DNA of 64,000 nt from Candidatus Magnetobacterium casense. GTDB taxonomy: Bacteria; Nitrospirota; Thermodesulfovibrionia; Thermodesulfovibrionales; Magnetobacteriaceae. The notes beneath the pieces are model-generated. The model did not search any database, was not told the origin of the DNA, and was given only the letters and a program-made list of their open reading frames with translations. Positions 53,665 to 59,605 of the stretch are shown here, piece after piece. Position numbers and translations under genes: made by a program. Location: positions 91,271-155,270 of the forward strand of contig NZ_JMFO01000002.1 of assembly GCF_000714715.1 (NCBI RefSeq), written 5' to 3'. Each line of letters begins with the position of its first letter. Positions within the stretch are counted from its first letter, which is position 1.

Positions 53665-54597
53665 GTGGATACAGACAACGGAAAGATAAATCAGCTGATC
53701 AAGTCGTTATTGTTCTACTTGCAGGGGAAGGAGAGGGCGTTGCGGTTGTCTTTGGTAGCCTTTTTTTCGCGTGGTCATCTGCTGATAGAAGACCTGCCGG
53801 GGCTGGGCAAGACCACGATGGCCATTGGCATAGCCAAGTCTCTGGGGTTGAATTTTGGGCGAGTGCAGTGTACCAGCGACCTCTTGCCTTCAGATATAAC
53901 CGGCTTATCCATCTACAACAAGAACAAGGGCGAGTTTGAGTTTCATCACGGACCGATCTTTAGCAACATCGTCCTGGTTGATGAGATCAACCGTGCCACG
54001 CCTAAGACGCAGAGTGCCCTGTTAGAGGCCATGGGGGAGAAGCAGGTCACGATAGAGGAAAAGACGTATCAGCTATCACGACCATTCTTTGTCCTGGCCA
54101 CGCAGAATCCATTGGAGCAGTATGGCACCTTTCCGCTGCCGGAGTCTCAGATGGACCGGTTTATGCTCAAGATAAGCATAGGCTATCCCGACAGGGAGTC
54201 GGAGCTGGACATCCTGCGCGGGGGTAGCAGACGCCAGGAACTCTACAACATGAAGCCGGTTATCGACAAGGAACATACACTGCAAATACAGCAGGACATC
54301 CGCAACAACGTCCACGTTTCGGAAAAAATACTGGCCTACATCATAGACATAGTGGAGGCCTCCCGAACCCATAAGTACCTTGCATCGGGCATCTCCACGC
54401 GCGGGGCATTGGCCATGACCGCCACGGCCAGGGCAAATGCCTTTATCAGTGGCCGAGACTTTGTCATCCCGGAGGACGTTAAGGAACTCGCACAGTACAC
54501 GATTGTACACAGAGTCCTGTTTAAAGAGGACTTTGACGCCCAGACCAGAAAAGAGATCATCAAAACCATGATCGGGCAAATCCCTGCACCTGTGTAG
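53665..54597 (+). CDS. MoxR-family AAA+ ATPase
   Basis: 310 residues. Walker [10 protein letters not shown], Walker [25 protein letters not shown], sensor 1 [24 protein letters not shown], and sensor 2 [11 protein letters not shown]: the standard MoxR pattern. MoxR proteins are chaperone-like ATPases that activate metalloenzymes or VWA-domain partners. The usual DUF58 and VWA partner genes are missing here; the downstream neighbour is on the other strand. Start GTG 53665; another GTG 11 nt upstream is out of frame. Cytoplasmic. Confidence 0.9.
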   Translation: MDTDNGKINQLIKSLLFYLQGKERALRLSLVAFFSRGHLLIEDLPGLGKTTMAIGIAKSLGLNFGRVQCTSDLLPSDITGLSIYNKNKGEFEFHHGPIFSNIVLVDEINRATPKTQSALLEAMGEKQVTIEEKTYQLSRPFFVLATQNPLEQYGTFPLPESQMDRFMLKISIGYPDRESELDILRGGSRRQELYNMKPVIDKEHTLQIQQDIRNNVHVSEKILAYIIDIVEASRTHKYLASGISTRGALAMTATARANAFISGRDFVIPEDVKELAQYTIVHRVLFKEDFDAQTRKEIIKTMIGQIPAPV

Positions 54598-54624
54598 TTC
54601 TTATAGGATATGGACTTCTTCGTG

Positions 54625-54705
54625 CCCAGGGTGGCTCACCCCTCCCCTTGCAGGGGGTTCTGAGGGGTAGCGGAGCCGCCCCCTTCTTTTTTCTTTACCG
54701 TGAAA
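54625..54705 (+). repeat. GC-rich repeat family C copy 7, probable terminator of moxR
   Basis: Contains CCCTTGCAGGGGGTTCTGAG, then GGGGTAGCGGAGCCGCCCCC and CTTCTTTTTTC. The small GCGG/CCGC-CCCC hairpin followed by a T-rich tract can act as a rightward terminator. The remaining 54598-54944 interval holds the palindromic repeat at 54737 and a TAATGTGACATTGTCAA motif at 54871. Confidence 0.6.
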
Positions 54706-54736
54706 ATGTCATATTCCATTTCTTACAACTAAAAAT

Positions 54737-54844
54737 GTCTGAACCACGATTTAACGGATTAAGGGATTATCAAGATTTATGTTAAAAAAAACCTTATACC
54801 TGACATCCTGTAAATCCTTTAATCTGTGTAATCCTGGTTCAGAC
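54737..54844. repeat. Imperfect palindromic repeat with GTCTGAACC ends
   Basis: The left arm starts GTCTGAACCACGATTTAACG. The complement of the right arm starts GTCTGAACCAGGATTACACA. Arms of ~45 nt pair imperfectly around an A-rich centre. The arm sequence (GATTAAAGGATTTACAGGAT type) resembles short palindromic repeats I have seen in many unrelated environmental genomes. It is non-coding. Confidence 0.7.
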
Positions 54845-54944
54845 AATCTCTTAAACCCCCGATTTTACTATAATGTGACATTGTCAAATTAATAAACCTC
54901 ATATAAATTCTCTAACTTTAGAGAGATACCGGTGGGTAGTGTGG

Positions 54945-55877
54945 CTACTGTGTTTCGTTGAGGGACCTTCCCGTGGCCTTGAGGAAGAGGTCTTCGAGGT
55001 TTGCCTGACGCAGGTAGTAGTCGTCGCTGTTGAGGGTTTTGATGATGTCCTGCAGGGGGTCTATGCTGTTGGAGTATACGTGCGTAGTGCCGTGGGCGTG
55101 GTCTGAGCGCAGATTGAGGCTGTCTATGTGGTCGCTGATTCGCTGTACGACGTGCGGCTGACGCAGCTCCAGGACGTAGCGTTCGATGTGACGCTGCAAC
55201 AACTCGTTGGGATTGCCCTGGATGACCTTTTGACCTTCGTTGACGATGACGAGGTCATCACACAACTGAAACGCCTCTTCCATGTAGTGCGTAGTGAGCA
55301 GGATCGTAAGGTTGTCTTTTTTCATTTGCCTGAGCTTGTTCCACATGAAGTGTCGCACCTGCGGGTCTAGGCCCGTGGTTGGCTCATCCAGGATCAATAG
55401 CCGTGGATTGTTGATAAGGGCACGCGCTATGATTAACCGCCTCTTCATACCACCGGAGAGACTCCTGATCCTGGCATCGCGCTTGTCAGAGAGTTCCATG
55501 ATATCAAGCAGTTCGTCGATTCTTTTTAACGCCTCACGTCGTCTGAGGCCATAGAACTTGCAAAACGTCATCAGGTTCTCTACAACGTTGAGTTCGACGT
55601 CTAGGTTATCCTCCTGCGGTACAACGCCACAGATGCTCTTGATCTTCAGTTCATCGTACATGGGGTCGTAGCCAAAGACGGAGATGGCGCTGCCGGGGTG
55701 TTCATCCCTGAGCGACTTGCCATAGATCATCTTCATCAGCGTACTCTTGCCGGCCCCGTTAGGCCCCAAAAGCCCAACGCACGCCCCACCCCTGACCTCA
55801 AACGATATCCCCCTCACCGCCATGACCTTGCCGTAGGTCTTGTGGACGTCCCTCACCGAAATAACCGATTCATTCAA
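54945..55877 (-). CDS. ABC-2-type transporter ATP-binding protein (orphan)
   Basis: About 310 residues. Walker A GLLGPNGAGKST, Q-loop VPQEDNLD, signature LSGGMKRRLIIARAL, Walker B LLILDEPTTGLDP, H-loop TTHYMEEA: the NodI/DrrA-like exporter group. The open frame extends to an ATG at 55988, but those 37 extra residues lie in a family C repeat. TTG 55877, just before ESVISVRDVHKTYG, is the likely start, with a weak ribosome site. The permease gene expected downstream is absent, so it is an orphan or its partner was lost. Perfect 17-bp direct repeats (TAATGTGACATTGTCAA) flank the gene at 54871 and 56080. Confidence 0.85.
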   Translation of the reverse strand: MNESVISVRDVHKTYGKVMAVRGISFEVRGGACVGLLGPNGAGKSTLMKMIYGKSLRDEHPGSAISVFGYDPMYDELKIKSICGVVPQEDNLDVELNVVENLMTFCKFYGLRRREALKRIDELLDIMELSDKRDARIRSLSGGMKRRLIIARALINNPRLLILDEPTTGLDPQVRHFMWNKLRQMKKDNLTILLTTHYMEEAFQLCDDLVIVNEGQKVIQGNPNELLQRHIERYVLELRQPHVVQRISDHIDSLNLRSDHAHGTTHVYSNSIDPLQDIIKTLNSDDYYLRQANLEDLFLKATGRSLNETQ

Positions 55878-55924
55878 ACCCTGTTTACCTGCCCATAAAT
55901 AAGTTTCGATTGTGTGCAATACAA

Positions 55925-56030
55925 GAAAGTGGCGGCTCCGCTTCTTGGCGCTCCAGGGGGTGAGGCACCACTGCCATAAAAATCGCACCCGCCCCGGGCA
56001 CGAAGAAGTCCCCTTGACCCCATTATTTCA
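55925..56030. repeat. GC-rich intergenic repeat, family C copy 8
   Basis: AGAAAGTGGCGGCTCCGCTT, GGGGGTGAGGCACCACTGCC, AAATCGCACCCGCCCCGGGC, and GAAGTCCCCTTGACCCCATT. It shares its inner segment with copy 2 at 25330 and lies just upstream of the ABC ATPase gene. Confidence 0.7.
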
Positions 56031-56097
56031 CACTTGTTAATTACCATAAGAAGTAAAATTTTTTAGTTGCAAAAATTGTAATGTGACATTGTCAACT

Positions 56098-56160
56098 AAT
56101 AATCCTCCCTTCATATCGTATACATTTATAATAGCACCCCCAGCACTCATTCTGCAACTG
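56098..56160 (-). promoter_or_regulatory. Repeated promoter/ribosome-site module, copy 1
   Basis: Leftward: TTGCAG, 18-nt spacer, TATTAT (hexamers at 56152-56157 and 56128-56133), then GAAGGGAGGATTAT. One of four similar modules (56098, 56834, 57955, 59069). This copy points towards the ABC ATPase gene, with a family C repeat in between. Confidence 0.55.
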
Positions 56161-56224
56161 TGCTACGAAGGTATGTTTAGCCCTGCCCTGTACCTGCTGT
56201 CCCCTTGACATACTCGTCATGGTG

Positions 56225-56752
56225 TGGATAAAGTAGAGGTATCAAGTATCAAGGGGCCCGCCTGTAATGGCAGGACGCTCCAGCGGGGCAGAGTCGGCTG
56301 TCTTGGCGTTGGCACCAGAAACATATTAAGCGTCCTGCTCCCCTCGATATCCTTGATAAGAGCATGTAACCCTCTGCGATATGAACTTATAACTATCTCC
56401 TTGCCTTCTCGTTGAATAGTTACAGATATGAAGTTTATCTGTCTGTTCTTCTATACTTTCGCACTTTTTTATAAACCAGCATTTTATGCAGTTCTTGAAA
56501 ATGGATTCCCGTTTTCACGGGAATGACAGTAAATGGCGATTTTGGCTGTTCTATGTCATTCCTGCATAAGCAGGAATCCAGAAAGTGCGAAATCATAGTG
56601 TTCTTGTAAAGACCGGATAAAATAAGTATCAAGATCACGCGCGCCATGTACGATATGAACCACATACAAATGGCTGCGCAGGCCGTCTTCATCGGCATAG
56701 CGAAAGAAAATAACATAGCTGCCATAGGTAACACTGCGGTAATTGTGTCCAT
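56225..56752 (-). pseudogene. Degenerate toxin locus: ParE C-terminal fragment plus partner fragment split by a MITE
   Basis: A decayed copy of the region 58095-58990. Reading leftwards, 56752-56605 encodes the end of a canonical ParE toxin (YRSVTYGSYVIFFRYADEDG, then VHIVHGARDLDTYF). The family B MITE interrupts next. Then 56450-56225 encodes INFISVTIQREGKEIVISSY and the same downstream segment as the intact copy, with a 2-nt indel. The N-terminal half of the toxin and the whole antitoxin gene are deleted relative to the other copy. No intact product is expected. It preserves the ancestral ParE ending that the intact copy lacks. Confidence 0.75.
56451..56598. repeat. MITE-like element, family B copy 2, with 7-bp target duplication
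   Basis: 148 bp, TIRs CTATACTTTCGCACTTT and the complement of CTATGATTTCGCACTTT. TGTTCTT flanks both ends (56444-56450 and 56599-56605). The duplicated locus at 58390-58400 shows the unoccupied site with one TGTTCTT, which defines the element ends exactly. Confidence 0.88.
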
Positions 56753-56833
56753 ATTAAGGATTTAAGTTATCGTACCATAAAGGGCGGAACTAAACCACGG
56801 CACCACTAACAGCGTGGGTATTTGCGTTGGGTT

Positions 56834-56895
56834 ATAATTCTCCCTTCGTGTCTTATATTTCTACAATAGCATGTTCCATCGGCGTTTGGCAACCG
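56834..56895 (-). promoter_or_regulatory. Repeated promoter/ribosome-site module, copy 2
   Basis: Leftward TTGCCA (56887-56892), 18-nt spacer, TATTGT (56863-56868), then AAGGGAGAATTAT. It drove the now degenerate toxin locus. The interval 56900-57077 to its right holds only diverged duplicate sequence and no gene that I can support. Confidence 0.5.
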
Positions 56896-57077
56896 TGCCG
56901 TGGGATATTTTGATCGACAATGTTACCTCGTTGTAAGCATGTAATTTCAGACAAACCCCAAGGTTATGGTAAATTTATGTGTGCTCCAAGATAAAGACGT
57001 AGCTCATAAGGAAAGACTCTGAGGCCTATTCACTTTAAAAAAAGAGACTGTCAGGTGTCTGTACGACAACTTCAGTT

Positions 57078-57950
57078 TTAGGTCAGAGGGGTATCTTTGT
57101 CTTTGTTCTTTTCGTTTATCGCATCGAAATTAAGGATGTCGAGGTACTCCCACTGTCTGTATGCGACAACATGCAGTCCGTTGCTTGTTGCAAGGTTGAT
57201 AATGTCTTCCTCAATAAATGTACTTGCCAACATGGGGATTATTTGCTTACCGACACACTCGTTGAAAAAGGTCGTTAGTGTCTTCGCCTTAGCAAGTATC
57301 TTCATGACGTCTCGGTCATCAGGTTTAGATTTTACCTCTATCATGAATGCCTTATCTTCGCAGATGAGCAAGACGTCAACCTCACACTTTTTACCCCCAT
57401 TCCGTTTCATGGCTCTTACACGAAAATCATCGGGTTCACACTTAAAATATTGTCTTATTAGTGGTTTTGCTCCAGGCGCTATTAAATTTTCAACGAGAGT
57501 TCCGAATTTGTTAGAACTATCACCAATTGCTTTATTAACCTGCCGCTCGAATGCCTTACGTGCTTTTTCCCTTTCCTCTTTGTCCTGTTCAAGCCACTCC
57601 TTGAAACGAGCATCCTTCTCTCTCATCTCTTGCCGGAAGGCTTCCATTGCCTCCTTCTCTTGCCGAATGTATTCCTGCCACTTCCGATCCTGCTCTGCTT
57701 TCTCCTCCTTCTCCCTCTGAGTCTGCTCCGCCTCCTTCCGATCCCGTTCTGCTTTTTCCTCCTTCTCCCTCTGAGCCTGCTCCGCCTCCTTCCGATCCCG
57801 CTCTGCTTTCTCCTCCTTCTCCCTCCGATTACGTTCCTCATCCCTCCGATCACGCTCCGCTGCCTCGAGCTTCAACTCCCTGCAAAGCTCTATCACCTCT
57901 GCCATGAGCATCTCTAAGTTGCCAACCCTTGCTTCCAATATCATTTGCAT
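57078..57950 (-). CDS. Coiled-coil protein with C-terminal PD-(D/E)XK-type nuclease domain (paralogue)
   Basis: 290 residues from ATG 57950, chosen because it has a GGGAGG ribosome site and matches the start of the paralogue at 32377 (MQMILEARVGNLE versus MQMLLESRVDRLE). The coiled coil is built from an 18-residue unit (ERDRKEAEQAQREKEEKA type) in three near-identical tandem copies, a 54-bp DNA repeat. The C-terminal domain carries CEVDVLL and AFMIEVKSKP (D...E-V-K) and ends VVAYRQWEYLDILNFD. Nuclease activity is inferred from the motif. Its promoter is module copy 3. Confidence 0.78.
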   Translation of the reverse strand: MQMILEARVGNLEMLMAEVIELCRELKLEAAERDRRDEERNRREKEEKAERDRKEAEQAQREKEEKAERDRKEAEQTQREKEEKAEQDRKWQEYIRQEKEAMEAFRQEMREKDARFKEWLEQDKEEREKARKAFERQVNKAIGDSSNKFGTLVENLIAPGAKPLIRQYFKCEPDDFRVRAMKRNGGKKCEVDVLLICEDKAFMIEVKSKPDDRDVMKILAKAKTLTTFFNECVGKQIIPMLASTFIEEDIINLATSNGLHVVAYRQWEYLDILNFDAINEKNKDKDTPLT

Positions 57951-57954
57951 CGCT

Positions 57955-58016
57955 ATAATCCTCCCTTCATATCGTCTACATTTACAATACCACGTCCCGC
58001 ATTCATTCTGCAACTG
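57955..58016 (-). promoter_or_regulatory. Repeated promoter/ribosome-site module, copy 3
   Basis: Leftward TTGCAG (58008-58013), 18-nt spacer, TATTGT (57984-57989), then GAAGGGAGG ending 9 nt before the ATG at 57950. Here the module is complete and drives the coiled-coil nuclease gene. Confidence 0.6.
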
Positions 58017-58094
58017 CACTGGCGAGGTATGTTTATCGCTGCCATCCTTGCTGTCCCCTTGACATACTCGTCATGGTGTGGTAAAGTAGAGGTA

Positions 58095-58736
58095 TCAAGT
58101 ATCAAGGGGCCCGCCTGTAAAGGGGCCCGCCTGTAAAGGGGCCCGCCTGTAAAGGGGCCCGCCTGTAAAGGGGCCCGCCTGTAAAGGGGCCCGCCTGTAA
58201 AGGGGCCCGTCTGTAATGGTAGGACGCTCCAGCGGGGCAGAGTCGGCTGTCTTGGCGTTGGCACCAGAAACATATAGCGTTCTGCTCCCCTCGATATCCT
58301 TGATAAGAGCATGTAACCCTCTGCGATATGAACTTATTACTATCTCCTTGCCTTCTCGTTGAATAGTGACAGACATGAAGTTTATCTGTTTGTTCTTGTC
58401 AAGAAATGATTTTATGAATATGTACTTTGTGTTTCTTTCGGCACCTTCTTCACGGCTATCTTTCTCTATCACATACAAATGGCTGCGTAGGCCGTCTTCA
58501 TCGGTATAACGAAAGAAAATAACATAGCTGCCATAGGTAACACTGCGGTAATTGTGCCCATATTCTGGTCGTGCCCGACCTATCAGGCTAGGCAGTTTTG
58601 CAATTTGTTCGCAATAATCGGTAAGCCTGTCTGTAAATCTTTCGGCAACGGCACGGCTGGCACTCTCGCTCTCGATATAGGTAGCTATATCAAACATGTC
58701 GCGTCGAGCCGCTGCCGTATAAACAAGACGTGGCAT
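58095..58736 (-). CDS. Chimeric ParE/RelE-type toxin with foreign C-terminal half and repeat-coded tail
   Basis: 213 residues. Residues 1-88 are a ParE/RelE toxin N-terminal part (MPRLVYTAAARRDMFDIATY, then YRSVTYGSYVIFFRYTDEDG). At LYV the sequence switches: the usual ParE ending (VHIVHGARDL, kept in the decayed copy at 56.6 kb) is replaced by VIEKDSREEGAERNTKYIF, INFMSVTIQREGKEIVISSY and LHALIKDIEGSRTL. This second part faintly recalls PBECR-type phage-derived nucleases; low confidence. The last ~50 residues are a 16-residue-period repeat encoded by the 16-bp tandem array. The start abuts the antitoxin stop. Activity as a gyrase or ribosome toxin is doubtful because the ParE C-terminus is missing. 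Confidence 0.7.
   Translation of the reverse strand: MPRLVYTAAARRDMFDIATYIESESASRAVAERFTDRLTDYCEQIAKLPSLIGRARPEYGHNYRSVTYGSYVIFFRYTDEDGLRSHLYVIEKDSREEGAERNTKYIFIKSFLDKNKQINFMSVTIQREGKEIVISSYRRGLHALIKDIEGSRTLYVSGANAKTADSAPLERPTITDGPLYRRAPLQAGPFTGGPLYRRAPLQAGPFTGGPLDT
58104..58215. repeat. 16-bp tandem repeat, seven units
   Basis: Unit AAGGGGCCCGCCTGTA, seven head-to-tail copies, the last with one change (GTCTGTA). The homologous site at 56.25 kb has a single unit, so the array expanded after the duplication. Because 16 is not a multiple of 3, adjacent units are read in different frames within the toxin gene. Confidence 0.92.
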
Positions 58737-58970
58737 TTATTGTACGTTTGATAGCGCAGCACGATCAAGCTGCTCGCGTACAAAGCGTCTTACCTCGTCT
58801 GACGTAAACCTGCCTCCTTCCGCTTCGGCGGCTTCAAGCTCGGCGCGAAGTTTGGCTATTTTAGCATGATTGATAGCGTAGCCAACGGCATCCTCCGCTG
58901 TTGGAAAGTTGCCGGCAGCAAGCTCAGTTTCCACCCATTGGGCGGCATCAGGGGTTAATTCTACTTTCAT
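58737..58970 (-). CDS. ParD-like antitoxin
   Basis: 77 residues. Ribbon-helix-helix type start (MKVELTPDAAQWVETELAAG, then TAEDAVGYAINHA) and an acidic helical C-terminus (LRAELEAAEAEGGRFTSDEV) as in ParD/CopG-type antitoxins, which bind both the operator and the toxin. The stop codon directly abuts the toxin start. Ribosome site AGAGG, 6-7 nt upstream of ATG 58970. It is driven by module copy 4, about 120 nt upstream. Confidence 0.8.
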   Translation of the reverse strand: MKVELTPDAAQWVETELAAGNFPTAEDAVGYAINHAKIAKLRAELEAAEAEGGRFTSDEVRRFVREQLDRAALSNVQ

Positions 58971-59068
58971 AACGGCACCTCTAATCTCATAAGGATTTAA
59001 GTTATCGTACCATAAAGGGCTGACCTAAACCACGGCACCCCTAACAGCGTGGGTATTTGCGTTCGGTT

Positions 59069-59130
59069 ATAATCCTCCCTTCGTGTCTTCTATTTCTACA
59101 ATAACACGTCCCACTCTCATTTGGCAACTG
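59069..59130 (-). promoter_or_regulatory. Repeated promoter/ribosome-site module, copy 4
   Basis: Leftward TTGCCA (59122-59127), 18-nt spacer, TATTGT (59098-59103), then GAAGGGAGGATTAT. It lies upstream of the antitoxin-toxin operon. The module's own ribosome site is not next to a start codon here. Confidence 0.55.
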
Positions 59131-59193
59131 CACGGCGAGACATCTTAGGCGGAGACTAATGTTATGGTAAAATTATGTGCAACCCAACAGCCT

Positions 59194-59228
59194 GCAAAAA
59201 AAGTGGGCAGGGCTTTAGCCCTGCACCC
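59194..59228 (-). terminator. Intrinsic terminator for the leftward mutL/DUF1566 region
   Basis: The stem GCAGGGCT/AGCCCTGC with a very short loop (59207-59224) is followed, on the - strand, by CCACTTTTTTTG. It lies 40 nt after the DUF1566 fragment. Confidence 0.7.
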
Positions 59229-59265
59229 AAAAGATAAAGAACCAAATGACCGAATGACCCAATCA

Positions 59266-59535
59266 TCAATGCCCGGAACGAACTGGCCAAACGTAGAGGC
59301 CGTAGTCGGACTTGTAGCCGGCGTAGACGCTGCCGTCGACCATGTGGACGAACCATGCGCGGCTCGTACTGCTAGCGTAGGTAGTAGAGGACCAGTAGCC
59401 GTCAGACGGTACATCAAAACCATCGTCCCTAAGCTGTGACCAACGATCAACTTTATGACCGTTACAATCGTAATACCGGGTTTCATTCAGGTCTAACCCT
59501 GTCGTAGTCCCGTCCTCCCTGCAAAGGGTGTACAA
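59266..59535 (-). pseudogene. DUF1566 (Lcl-type) C-terminal fragment
   Basis: 89 residues ending in the conserved DUF1566 C-terminus: DGYWSSTTYASSTSRAWFVH, then DGSVYAGYKSDYGLYVWPVR. The N-terminal part of the domain (WQLP and GLMW segments) is missing and the upstream frame begins abruptly near 59535, so this is a truncated remnant. DUF1566 domains are common in surface proteins and are sometimes the variable target of diversity-generating retroelements, but no reverse transcriptase or template repeat is seen in the window. It lies 70 bp downstream of mutL on the same strand. Confidence 0.7.
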
Positions 59536-59605
59536 CTTTAATTATCATGCCTGAAAAAAACTGTATTATTTCAGTATAACACAAAACCTTCTATCTCTGT
59601 TTTCT

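Noticed and set aside
55878..55988. Extra 37 N-terminal residues on the ABC ATPase
   Set aside because: They are encoded by a family C repeat and do not resemble ABC sequence. A TTG at 55877 next to the ABC domain is more plausible.
58104..58215. CRISPR-like array of short repeats
   Set aside because: The units are directly adjacent with no spacers, and no cas gene is near. It is a simple tandem repeat.
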